DNA from: PHAA01 sp034927445
Lineage (GTDB): Bacteria > Bacillota > Syntrophomonadia > Syntrophomonadales > Syntrophomonadaceae
Length of the DNA stretch: 64,000 bases
Assembly: GCA_034927445.1 (NCBI GenBank)
Contig: JAYFPZ010000008.1
Location: 62,001-126,000 of the forward strand
Reading direction: 5' to 3'
The position numbers and the translations under genes were made by a program. Every line of letters starts with the position of its first letter. Position 1 is the stretch's first letter. Shown here piece after piece: positions 1 through 7,846 of this stretch. Below the pieces are notes generated by a model that was given only the letters and a program-made list of their open reading frames with translations, was not told where the DNA came from and made no database searches.

Positions 1-87
1 GGCGGCAGCTCGTCTGGCGGTACGTGGGGATATAGTAATAATACTGACTTATACGATCTTGAACGACGAAGAATCCAAAACCCATAA
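1..87 (+). CDS. Possible C-terminal tail of a protein cut by the window edge
   Basis: Frame 1 is open from the first base to a TAA at 85-87. It encodes 28 residues beginning GGSSSGGTWGYSNN and ending ERRRIQNP. The Gly/Ser-rich start followed by a charged end would fit the tail of a longer protein. The stretch is too short to assign to a family, and an open frame of this length can occur by chance. It may be the 3' end of the gene before nadB. Confidence 0.3.
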   Translation, partial: GGSSSGGTWGYSNNTDLYDLERRRIQNP

Positions 88-156
88 ACCCACACTGGTT
101 TATGTTGACGAAAAAAACGGAATTAAAAAAACCTGTTTAGGCAAATATGAATAACA

Positions 157-167
157 ATTGATATAAT
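157..167 (+). promoter_or_regulatory. Possible -10 element of the nadBC leader
   Basis: TATAAT lies at 162-167 in an AT-rich stretch. No good -35 hexamer is seen 16-18 bases upstream, so the call is weak. A start near 174 would place the whole folded element at 211-428 in the 5' leader of nadB. Confidence 0.3.
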
Positions 168-210
168 ATTTAGTACTATTAGCAATAAAATGTAAACCCC
201 AATGTTTAGC

Positions 211-428
211 AAACGCCTCGTAAGCCCCCAACCTCTACAGGTGAGGGATAAACTGAATTTTTGCTCAGTGGCGGGGTGGTCCCCGACTGAGGAGGCGTTT
301 TGATAAAATGCTCGCGGCGCGATGCATACAAAACGCGAAAGGAAGGCGTTATAGCGCCTGCGTTTTGGCACTCAATTTGCGCAAGCGCTCATTGAATGTA
401 TGCGGGGTTGCATTTTCCTGCTTTTTTT
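211..428 (+). ncRNA. Strongly folded leader element before nadB, candidate attenuator or unknown structured RNA
   Basis: Two stem-bounded domains can be drawn. Domain A is closed by 211-219 with 292-300 (9 bp, AAACGCCTC/GAGGCGTTT). It contains a hairpin at 225-247 and another at 264-291 (CTCAGT/ACTGAG with inner GGGG/CCCC). Domain B is closed by 305-311 with 410-416 and 324-330 with 397-403. It contains 330-336/360-366 around a small hairpin at 344-359, and 372-376/391-395 around a GCAA tetraloop. Bases 402-406 can instead pair with 417-421 and are followed by seven T (422-428), an intrinsic-terminator shape that excludes the 324-330/397-403 helix. I do not recognise a known family. The element could also be a palindromic mobile-element end. 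Confidence 0.5.
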
Positions 429-457
429 AGAAAAACTAAGGCGGTGAAGGTTAAACA

Positions 458-2059
458 TTGATAACGACCAGATACATTGGGGAGTTAGAGAAAAACACGC
501 CTCTGTTCTATACCGACTTTTTAATTATAGGGAGCGGAATCGCCGGCCTTTTCACCGCCTTAAAAGCATCTGCCCATGGGCAGGTGGTGGTGTTGACCAA
601 AAAAACCTTAAAAGACTCCAATACGGGACTGGCCCAGGGTGGAATCGCAGCGGCTGTTCATGAAGAGGACTCCCCTTTTCTGCACCTGGAGGATACTTTG
701 GAAGCCGGAGCCGGACTGTGCGATATTGCTGCCGTTGATGTTCTGGTTACTGAAGGGCCTGATCGGGTCAGGGAATTAATTAAGGCCGGAGCTTCTTTTG
801 ATATGAAAGACGGCAGTATTGCCTTTACCCGTGAGGGAGCTCATGGAAGGGCCCGCATCCTGCATGCGGCTGATGCCACCGGGGAGGCCATCCGGGTGGC
901 CCTGGTCAATAATTGTATTGACAATAGCAATATTGAGATAAAGGAATCTCACTTTCTGGTGGACCTGCTGGGGAATGACGAGCGGCACGAGTGTCACGGA
1001 GCCCTGGTCTACGACCGAATCAAGGGGCAAAAGGCGATATATATAGCCCGGGCTACCATCATAGCCACCGGAGGGGCCGGACAATTATACCAAAACACCA
1101 CCAACCCGGATATTGCCACCGCAGATGGGATGGCGGCATGTTTCCGGATGGGCTGTGAACTCAGCGATATGGAATTTATTCAGTTTCATCCTACCGTACT
1201 CTTCAGCCATGACACCCAACGCTTTCTGATCTCGGAATCGGTCCGAGGGGAAGGCGGATTATTATTCAACACCCACGGAGAAAGATTTATGGGCAAATAC
1301 AGTTCCATGCAGGAACTGGCACCGCGTGACGTAGTTGCTCGCGCCATTTTAAGTGAAACGACGCTAACAGGCAGTGAATTTGTATATTTGGATATGACTC
1401 ATATACCAGGTGCTAAAGACCGCTTCCCCAATATCTACCGCACCTGCTGGGAGCATGGCATAGACCTGGAAAAGGATATGGTGCCGGTATCACCAGGGGC
1501 TCATTATACCATGGGCGGGATCAAAACCAATACGCGCGGGGAAACAGGAATCATCGGCCTGTATGCATGCGGCGAGGCAGCCTGCACCGGAGTGCATGGG
1601 GCTAACCGGCTGGCCAGCAACTCCCTGCTGGAGGGGATAGTATTTGGAGCACGGATCGTAGACAATGCCGGGGAAATTATGTATCAACGCAAGGTCAAGG
1701 AAGAAGAGATCTACAAGAATTTTGACAACGCCTGGGTGCATATTCCCCCGCTGCAAGGCATCGCCCCGGCTGAAGCCAAAACCGAACTCCAGGCCGCCAT
1801 GTGGTCGGATGTGGGGATTATAAGAGATTATAATGGACTTAAAAGAGCCAATTCCAAGGTAGAGCACCTTTATAACTGCCTGTGCCAGGGAGATGATCCC
1901 CTGGCCTACATGGAAATGATCAATATGTTAACCGTCGCCCGGATCATAATTCAGGCGGCCCTGTGGCGCAAAGAGAGCCGCGGCGGCCATTTCCGCTCGG
2001 ATTACCCCCAGCGTGACGATCTTAACTGGATAAAACACGTAAGTTTTGTAAACATATAA
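458..2059 (+). CDS. nadB: L-aspartate oxidase
   Basis: This 533-residue FAD enzyme oxidises L-aspartate to iminoaspartate, the first step of de novo NAD synthesis. The dinucleotide-binding motif GSGIAGL is at about residues 25-31. The flavin-contact segment GLAQGGIAAA lies near 57-66, the substrate-region FHPT motif near 245, and the conserved NSLLEGIVFGAR near 390-400. A helical C-terminal domain follows, as in the succinate dehydrogenase/fumarate reductase flavoprotein family. Length is normal. The start is TTG, chosen because GAAGG sits seven bases upstream and no better ATG is near. nadC follows 64 bases downstream. The folded element ending in a T tract just upstream may control the pair. 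nadA is not seen in the window. Confidence 0.95.
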   Translation: MITTRYIGELEKNTPLFYTDFLIIGSGIAGLFTALKASAHGQVVVLTKKTLKDSNTGLAQGGIAAAVHEEDSPFLHLEDTLEAGAGLCDIAAVDVLVTEGPDRVRELIKAGASFDMKDGSIAFTREGAHGRARILHAADATGEAIRVALVNNCIDNSNIEIKESHFLVDLLGNDERHECHGALVYDRIKGQKAIYIARATIIATGGAGQLYQNTTNPDIATADGMAACFRMGCELSDMEFIQFHPTVLFSHDTQRFLISESVRGEGGLLFNTHGERFMGKYSSMQELAPRDVVARAILSETTLTGSEFVYLDMTHIPGAKDRFPNIYRTCWEHGIDLEKDMVPVSPGAHYTMGGIKTNTRGETGIIGLYACGEAACTGVHGANRLASNSLLEGIVFGARIVDNAGEIMYQRKVKEEEIYKNFDNAWVHIPPLQGIAPAEAKTELQAAMWSDVGIIRDYNGLKRANSKVEHLYNCLCQGDDPLAYMEMINMLTVARIIIQAALWRKESRGGHFRSDYPQRDDLNWIKHVSFVNI

Positions 2060-2123
2060 GCAGTGATGGACAGGCATGGGGATGGTTCTTTTGCCTGCTA
2101 GAAGCAAATTCAGGAGGTAGCGT

Positions 2124-2963
2124 ATGGAATACCTGGGCCTTAACGATTTGATCAAAAGAGCACTGGAAGAAGACATAGGCTATGGTGACATAACCACTCT
2201 AAGCCTTATACCTCCCGAGCAAAAAGCCCGGGGTTTATTTGTTGCCAAAACCCCCGGGATTGTGGCTGGTATTGAGGTGAGCCGGGCCGTATTTGCCTAC
2301 CTTGATCAAGCAACCCAATTCGATATACTTATCCGGGACGGTGAAGCCATATTTCCCGGTGACATAATTGCCATTGCCAAAGGCAAAGCCAGGACTTTGC
2401 TTACCGGTGAACGCACTGCCTTGAACTTCCTGCAAAGGCTCTCCGGCATAGCCAGCAAAACCAGAAAAATGGTGGAGTTGATCAAACCCAGCCCCGCCCA
2501 GATCCTTGATACCCGCAAAACCACGCCGGGACTGCGGGTCCTGGAGAAATACGCCGTAGGCGTGGGAGGAGCACGCAACCACCGTTTTGGTCTCTACGAC
2601 GGCGTAATGATAAAAGACAATCATATTCAGGCAGTCGGCAGTATTCAGGAAGCAGTTGCTCTGACCCGGCAAAAAGTGCCGCATACGATTAAAATAGAGG
2701 TTGAAGTGGAGACCATGGAACAGCTGCAGGCAGCTCTGGAAGCCAAGGCGGATATCATATTGCTTGACAACATGGACATTTATGAAATGATGGAAGCCGT
2801 TAAAATTACCGATGGCAGGGCTCTGCTGGAAGCTTCCGGCGGCATTAATGAAGGCAATCTGGCTGATGTAGCCCGCACCGGGGTGGATTTCATATCCATG
2901 GGGGCCCTTACCCATGCGGTATCCAGTCTGGATATCAGTTTTGACATAGTTGAGACTGAATAG
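2124..2963 (+). CDS. nadC: Nicotinate-nucleotide pyrophosphorylase (quinolinate phosphoribosyltransferase)
   Basis: This 279-residue cytoplasmic enzyme converts quinolinate and PRPP to nicotinate mononucleotide with loss of CO2. The N-terminal EDIGYGDIT motif is at about 15-23. The substrate-binding DTRKTTPGLR lies near 130-139, KDNH near 163-166, the acidic EVEVET strand near 189 and LLDNM near 213. The C-terminal SMGALTH phosphate-binding turn is present. The ATG is preceded by AGGAGG at about eight bases. It lies in one operon with nadB. A long palindromic element starts two bases after the stop. Confidence 0.95.
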   Translation: MEYLGLNDLIKRALEEDIGYGDITTLSLIPPEQKARGLFVAKTPGIVAGIEVSRAVFAYLDQATQFDILIRDGEAIFPGDIIAIAKGKARTLLTGERTALNFLQRLSGIASKTRKMVELIKPSPAQILDTRKTTPGLRVLEKYAVGVGGARNHRFGLYDGVMIKDNHIQAVGSIQEAVALTRQKVPHTIKIEVEVETMEQLQAALEAKADIILLDNMDIYEMMEAVKITDGRALLEASGGINEGNLADVARTGVDFISMGALTHAVSSLDISFDIVETE

Positions 2964-2964
2964 G

Positions 2965-3154
2965 TTGTCAAAAGAACCGTTCGAGACCACTGAAAAAGTA
3001 CATGTTTTGTCATCCCGAGGAGCTGAAGGCGACGAGGGATCTTATCAACAATACCGTAAAGTTGGCATTTATATGATTGCAAGATGCTTCGCTAACACTC
3101 AGCATGACACACTTAAGAGACTTTTTCAGTATTCTCGAACCGTTCCCGTGACAA
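2965..3154. repeat. 190-bp palindromic, MITE-like element after nadC
   Basis: Outer arms 2965-2999 and 3120-3154 are 35 bases each and match as inverted copies with only a few differences (TTGTCA...GTTCGAGA...ACTGAAAAAGT). Inside them a second, looser inverted pair begins TGTCATCCCGAGG on the left and ends CTCAGCATGACA on the right. The element abuts the nadC stop and contains no convincing gene. Small inserted palindromes with a core of this kind are common between genes in Firmicutes, but copy number cannot be judged from one window. It could fold as a transcript hairpin. Confidence 0.7.
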
Positions 3155-3373
3155 TCTAACCCCGAACCATCCTTCTATTTCCCTAAGAACGTCTCCAGTC
3201 TAACGGTTAGCTTTGGCTCTTTGCTTTTGCTTATCTGCCTTTATGTTTGTTTATAGTTATGGTCGAATAATCCTAGCAGCCTTGCTGTCCCGCCTGTTGC
3301 CATTCCTAAATTGGACATCCATTCGGAACTACTTTAAAATAAATAAAGAATGCAACCCTGGAGGAAATAGCGG

Positions 3374-4327
3374 TTGGCTAATTCAATTACAGATATACAG
3401 GGAATTACCGTCGGGTCCCGTGAAGACCTGGAGGCCTTGACAGGTTGTACGGTTGTACTGACCGGCCGGGATGGTGCCGTATGCGGGGTTGACGTAAGGG
3501 GCTCGGCGCCCGGTACCCGTGAGACTGATGCGCTGGCCCCGGTTAACCTGATCGAAAAGGTGCATGCAATCCTGTTAAGCGGCGGCAGTGCTTATGGTTT
3601 GGATGCGGCCGGGGGAGTTATGCAATATCTGGAGGAACTGGGGATAGGTCATCAGACCGGTACCACCGTGGTTCCCATCGTTCCTGCCGCCGTAATATTT
3701 GACCTGGCGGTGGGTAACTGCCGGATACGGCCCGACCAGGAAATGGGCTACCTGGCTGCCCGCGAAGCCGGAACTCTTGTCAGAGAGGGTAATGTCGGTG
3801 CGGGAGCGGGTGCTACCATAGGAAAAGCCAGGGGATATGCGTACTGCACCAAAGGCGGCCTGGGAAGCTGGTCGATTACAATGGAAAACGGCCTTATTAT
3901 CGGGGCCATAGTGGTGGTAAATGCCTTTGGTGATGTAATAAACGAGAAAGGCGAAATCATAGCCGGCGTGCGCGGAGACGAGGCCCGGAGCTTTATCGGG
4001 ACCGAAAAGGCCTGGATGAACAATATGGCGGCCCCAACCCCGGGAGTGGCGAAGAATACTACCGTAGCCGTGGTTGCCTCCAATGCCAGCCTCGATAAAA
4101 CCGCGATGACCAAAGTCGCCCAGATGGCTCATGATGGTTTGGCCCGGGTAATCAACCCCATTCACACCATGTGTGATGGTGACACCGTGTTTGCCTTGTG
4201 CACAGGGGCAATACCTGCCGATGTCAGCATGGTAGGCTATTGGGCCGGTAAAGTTTTGGCCCGGGCAGTATTACGAGCTGTTTATGCAAGTGATACTATA
4301 CAGGGTTACCGTTGTTGGAAAGACTAA
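3374..4327 (+). CDS. P1 family peptidase (DmpA/BapA-like aminopeptidase)
   Basis: This 317-residue protein belongs to the peptidase S58/P1 family, N-terminal nucleophile hydrolases that self-cleave into two chains and act on amino-terminal residues of peptides or beta-peptides. Family signs are the start ITDIQGITVG, the LLSGGSAYGLDAAGGVM block near residues 64-82, the glycine-rich VGAGAGATIGK near 142, and the predicted cleavage/nucleophile site KNTTVAVVASNA near 226-237. The physiological substrate is unknown. The TTG start has GGAGG eight bases upstream. The gene ends 20 bases before the preferred coaX start, so co-transcription with coaX-dusB is likely. Confidence 0.85.
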   Translation: MANSITDIQGITVGSREDLEALTGCTVVLTGRDGAVCGVDVRGSAPGTRETDALAPVNLIEKVHAILLSGGSAYGLDAAGGVMQYLEELGIGHQTGTTVVPIVPAAVIFDLAVGNCRIRPDQEMGYLAAREAGTLVREGNVGAGAGATIGKARGYAYCTKGGLGSWSITMENGLIIGAIVVVNAFGDVINEKGEIIAGVRGDEARSFIGTEKAWMNNMAAPTPGVAKNTTVAVVASNASLDKTAMTKVAQMAHDGLARVINPIHTMCDGDTVFALCTGAIPADVSMVGYWAGKVLARAVLRAVYASDTIQGYRCWKD

Positions 4328-4347
4328 AAGACGCGGGAGGTAAGAAT

Positions 4348-5115
4348 ATGATACTAGTTTTTGACGTAGGTAATACCAACATTGTAGTAGGCGTATATGA
4401 AAGAGAAAAACTATTGACCCACTGGCGGGTCAGAACCGATACCCTGCGTACTTCCGACGAATACGGCATGATACTGAGCTCCCTTTTTCATTACCACGGA
4501 CTGTCCATGCGATCCGTGGAGGCAGTGGTAATATCTTCAGTAGTACCGAGTCTGATGATGGAACTTGACTGGATGAGCGAGCGCTATTTCGATTGCAAGC
4601 CCTTGGTGGTCGGACCCGGCATAAAGACCGGGGTGGCGATCAAATACGATAACCCCCGCGAAGTTGGGGCTGATAGGGTGGTAAACGCCGTAGCTGCTTT
4701 CCACAAGTATGGAGGACCTTTGATAATCGTCGACTTTGGCACCGCCACCACCTTTTGCTACGTAACTGAGGCCGGTGAGTATATGGGCGGAGCCATTGCG
4801 CCCGGTATAAGAATATCCACCGAAGCCTTGACCAACCGGGCATCCAAGCTGCCCCGGGTGGAATTGACCGTACCCAGAAGTGTTATCGGCAAAAATACCG
4901 TAATGAGTATGCAGGTTGGCATTATGTATGGTTTTGTCGGTCAGGTCGAAGGTATTATAAATCGAATGAAAGCTGAGATTGACGGATACCCCCAGGTCAT
5001 AGCCACCGGAGGGCTGGCCCATATAATTGCCCGTGAAACCAAGACTATAGACATAATTGATGAATTCCTGACCCTGGAAGGGCTGCGTATGATCTATGAA
5101 ATAAACCGGGGGTAA
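4348..5115 (+). CDS. coaX: Type III pantothenate kinase
   Basis: This 255-residue ASKHA-fold kinase phosphorylates pantothenate in the first step of coenzyme A synthesis. The phosphate-loop motif DVGNTN is at residues 6-11. DFGTATT, with the predicted catalytic region, lies near 129-135, GGAIAPGI near 146-153, and ATGGLA near 221. I chose the ATG at 4348 over an upstream in-frame TTG at 4312, because GGGAGG lies eight bases before it and family members begin MxLVxDVGNTN. The dusB start follows the stop by two bases, indicating tight coupling. Confidence 0.95.
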   Translation: MILVFDVGNTNIVVGVYEREKLLTHWRVRTDTLRTSDEYGMILSSLFHYHGLSMRSVEAVVISSVVPSLMMELDWMSERYFDCKPLVVGPGIKTGVAIKYDNPREVGADRVVNAVAAFHKYGGPLIIVDFGTATTFCYVTEAGEYMGGAIAPGIRISTEALTNRASKLPRVELTVPRSVIGKNTVMSMQVGIMYGFVGQVEGIINRMKAEIDGYPQVIATGGLAHIIARETKTIDIIDEFLTLEGLRMIYEINRG

Positions 5116-5117
5116 AC

Positions 5118-6074
5118 ATGTTCTATATAGGTAATGTAAAAATTGCCAATCAGGTCGTTTTAGCTCCAATGGCCGGGATTACTGACCGTGCCTGCCGTGT
5201 TATCGCCAAATCCTTCGGCTGTGGGCTGGTTTTTACCGAGATGATAAGCGATATGGGCCTTGTGTATAAACAGAGTCGTACTCACCGGATCGCAGATACT
5301 TCGGGAGAACAAAGGCCGGTGGCAATACAGCTGTTTGGGTCCAACCCTGCCAGCATGGCTGAGGCAGCGCGAATTGTGCAGGACAGGGGAGCCGATATCA
5401 TAGATATAAATATGGGCTGTCCCACTCCCAAGATAGTAAAAAATGGGGAAGGAGCAGCCCTGATGCTGGATATACCGCGAGCCCGGGCAATAATACGGGC
5501 GGTGGTGGATACAGCGCGAGTGCCGGTAACCGTAAAAATGCGCAAGGGATGGGACGGAACCGACCCGGTTTGTCTTGAACTTGCCCAGGTAGCTGAGGAA
5601 GAAGGGGTGGCTGCCCTAACCTTGCACCCACGGACCCGGATGCAATTTTTCTCCGGACACTCCGACTGGTCAATGATCAAGGCCGTAAAAGAACTGGTAC
5701 GAATTCCGGTGATTGGCAACGGAGATATTCATAATGCCGATGATGCCCTGCGCATGCTGCAGGAAACCGGTTGTGATGCGGTCATGATCGGTCGTGCAGC
5801 TCTAGGCAATCCCTTCATATTGCGGGAAACCGTCGAATTCCTGAATACCGGGCGCAGGCTGGCCCCTCCGACTTATGAGGAACGGGTGGAAGTGGCTGAA
5901 CGGCATTTGGAACTCACTATCCAACTTAAAGGTGAATGGGTGGGAGTGCGCGAAATGCGCAAACAACTGGCCTGGTATTTCAAAGGCCGGCCGGGAGCCG
6001 CCCAGATCCGCACCCGGATAAACCAGGCCACCAGCAAAGAAGAAATCCTCGGGATAATGCATAGCAGTTTATAG
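5118..6074 (+). CDS. dusB: tRNA-dihydrouridine synthase
   Basis: This 318-residue FMN enzyme reduces uridines in the D-loop of tRNA to dihydrouridine. The TIM-barrel start APMAGITDRACR is at about 15-26. MGCPTPK near 98-104 carries the active-site cysteine. KMRKGWDG is near 140, GNGDI near 199 and IGRAALGNPF near 224. A helical tRNA-binding C-terminal part follows. Length is normal. It sits two bases after coaX, and the coaX-dusB neighbourhood recurs in Clostridia. The dusB symbol is by resemblance to the Firmicute Dus group and the exact target base is not proven. Confidence 0.93.
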   Translation: MFYIGNVKIANQVVLAPMAGITDRACRVIAKSFGCGLVFTEMISDMGLVYKQSRTHRIADTSGEQRPVAIQLFGSNPASMAEAARIVQDRGADIIDINMGCPTPKIVKNGEGAALMLDIPRARAIIRAVVDTARVPVTVKMRKGWDGTDPVCLELAQVAEEEGVAALTLHPRTRMQFFSGHSDWSMIKAVKELVRIPVIGNGDIHNADDALRMLQETGCDAVMIGRAALGNPFILRETVEFLNTGRRLAPPTYEERVEVAERHLELTIQLKGEWVGVREMRKQLAWYFKGRPGAAQIRTRINQATSKEEILGIMHSSL

Positions 6075-6127
6075 TTAAAAGTTAATCGTGAACAGTTGAG
6101 AGTTAACCAAAGGAGATTTTCATTTGG

Positions 6128-6198
6128 GTGACACACAAGGGGACGTTTTTGATGTGTCATTAGGCTAATGACACACCAAAAATGTCCCTTTGTGTCAC
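6128..6198. repeat. 71-bp palindromic REP-like element
   Basis: The sequence from GTGACACACAAGGGGAC to GTCCCTTTGTGTCAC is an almost complete inverted repeat centred near 6163, with inner arms GTGTCAT/ATGACAC around TAGGCT. It lies between dusB and the helix-turn-helix gene with no T tract on either side. Similar GGGGAC-rich pieces occur at 6867-6893 and near 13511-13524, which suggests a dispersed family. Confidence 0.65.
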
Positions 6199-6319
6199 TC
6201 GCCTGCACCGTAAGGTTAGCCAATATTAAGCTCTCAACTGGAAGAAACTAGCATTGTTGCGGGGATAGTGCTATAATTTTCCCAATAATGTACACAAGAT
6301 TGTGCTCAAGGAGTAACAT

Positions 6320-6850
6320 ATGAGTTTTATCCGAATTCAGGACAAAATAATAAGTCAGCCCAAAATTAATAATGCCATTGAAAAAATTCTGCAGCTGCGC
6401 GCTCGGGGGTTGTCCCAGCAGGAGGTAGCAGAACGGCTGGGCATCGACCGTACATTTATTTCCCGTCTTGAAGGTATAGGAGAATTGCGTAAAGGCAAGA
6501 CTATTGCTTGCATTGGTTTTCCAATAATTAACAAACAAGAGATACAGGATATTCTTGAACAAGAAGGCGTGGATTTCATATTTTTAATGACCGAAAAAGA
6601 AAGATTGGATTTCGTTGAGCAGCGTTCAGGAAAAGAGATGCTTAACGAACTAATGGCGATGGTAGGCAAAATGCACAAGTATGAGGTAGTAATCGCCATT
6701 GGCTCCGATCAGCGCCTGAAATTAATCGAAGCAATGCTTGACAGTGAGGTAATCTGTCTGGAAATCGGGACCTCTCCCATTACCGAGGACAAGTGGGTTG
6801 ATCCCAAAGAGATACGCAAAATTTTAAGATCTATCAAATCAGCTCGTTAA
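6320..6850 (+). CDS. Small helix-turn-helix transcriptional regulator
   Basis: The product is 176 residues. Residues about 20-50 form an XRE/Cro-type helix-turn-helix (RARGLSQQEVAERLGIDRTFISRLE). The remaining ~120 residues form an alpha/beta domain (GKTIACIGFPI, VVIAIGSDQRLKLIEAML) that I do not recognise. It may sense a ligand. The ATG has AAGGAG seven bases upstream. It precedes two conserved proteins of unclear role with which it probably forms a transcription unit, so autoregulation or control of these neighbours is a fair inference. Confidence 0.75.
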   Translation: MSFIRIQDKIISQPKINNAIEKILQLRARGLSQQEVAERLGIDRTFISRLEGIGELRKGKTIACIGFPIINKQEIQDILEQEGVDFIFLMTEKERLDFVEQRSGKEMLNELMAMVGKMHKYEVVIAIGSDQRLKLIEAMLDSEVICLEIGTSPITEDKWVDPKEIRKILRSIKSAR

Positions 6851-6866
6851 CTGGGTGGGGCGCCGA

Positions 6867-6893
6867 GGGACAACGGATCTGTCCCCTTGTCCC
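6867..6893. repeat. Short REP-like hairpin
   Basis: GGGACAA at 6867-6873 pairs with TTGTCCC at 6887-6893. The sequence resembles the core of the palindrome at 6128-6198. It lies between the regulator and the next gene and has no T tract. Confidence 0.5.
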
Positions 6894-6931
6894 GATAACA
6901 CCCAACATCAAAATATTAGGGGGCTTAGGCA

Positions 6932-7846
6932 ATGAAACATATCGTAAGTGTCAGTCTGGGTTCATCGAAACGTGATCATGCTTTTGAAACTGAATTCATG
7001 GGTGAACAATTCCGGATAGAGCGGATTGGCACAAATGGTGACTGGGATAAAGCCATACAGCTTATTCGAGATTTGGACGGCAAGATAGATGCCTTCGGGA
7101 TGGGGGGCATAGACCTTTACATACAATTGGGCGGCCGGCGTTACGTTATTAAGGATGCCAGGAAGTTATTGGCTGCAGCCAAAAAGACCCCGATGGTAGA
7201 CGGGAGTGGCCTGAAAAACACCCTGGAACGTAAATGTATAATGGATGTTCAAAATGATGGAATATATGATCTGCGCGGCAAAAAAGTTCTGATGGTATGC
7301 GGTGTAGATCGCTTCGGTATGGCCGAGGCATTCGACGAAGTAGGTGCTAAACTTACCGTTGGAGACCTGATCTATACCATAGGGATACCGATTCCCATGC
7401 ATTCCTTGAAAACCCTGCAGTTAGTAGGCAGTATCGTAGCTCCGGTGGTGGTACGTCTGCCGTTCGATATGCTTTATCCTACCGGCGATAAACAGGATGT
7501 CATAATTCCCAAACACTCAAAATACTATTATAATGCAGACATAATTGCCGGAGATTTTTTATATATCCGGCGCTACCTGCCGGAGAAGCTACCCGGTAAA
7601 ATCATTATTACCAACACAACCACCCAGGATGATCTGGTGCTTCTCAAACAAAGGGGTATAAGCAAAGTAATAACCACCACCCCGGATATGGGCGGGCGTT
7701 CTTTTGGCACCAATGTAATTGAAGCCCTGATAGTCAGTATCATTGGCAAACCGCTGGATCAAATCAAACCGGAGCACTACTACGATATGCTGAAGGAGCT
7801 CAACCTGAAACCGGGAGTAATCGATTTGGAGAATATGAGTGCTTGA
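6932..7846 (+). CDS. Conserved protein of unknown function, shikimate/quinate dehydrogenase-like annotation family
   Basis: The 304-residue product starts MKHIVSVSLGSSKRDH and has two apparent alpha/beta halves. A Rossmann-like strand LRGKKVLMVCGVDRFGMAEAF lies near residues 113-133. A later segment has ITTTPDMGGRSFGTNVIEA near 252-270. I recall similar Clostridial proteins being labelled quinate 5-dehydrogenase, but no full NAD-binding or catalytic Lys/Asp signature can be confirmed here, so no reaction is assigned. It overlaps the next gene by eight bases, showing translational coupling, and follows the helix-turn-helix gene. Confidence 0.7.
   Translation: MKHIVSVSLGSSKRDHAFETEFMGEQFRIERIGTNGDWDKAIQLIRDLDGKIDAFGMGGIDLYIQLGGRRYVIKDARKLLAAAKKTPMVDGSGLKNTLERKCIMDVQNDGIYDLRGKKVLMVCGVDRFGMAEAFDEVGAKLTVGDLIYTIGIPIPMHSLKTLQLVGSIVAPVVVRLPFDMLYPTGDKQDVIIPKHSKYYYNADIIAGDFLYIRRYLPEKLPGKIIITNTTTQDDLVLLKQRGISKVITTTPDMGGRSFGTNVIEALIVSIIGKPLDQIKPEHYYDMLKELNLKPGVIDLENMSA

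Noticed and set aside
245..300. Reverse-strand CGCCACTGAG resembling the cobalamin riboswitch GCCACTG box
   Set aside because: The other cobalamin riboswitch motifs and a suitable downstream gene on that strand are not visible.
3213..3440. 75-codon frame before the P1-family peptidase
   Set aside because: It overlaps the peptidase start in another frame and has no Shine-Dalgarno; coding bias favours the peptidase.
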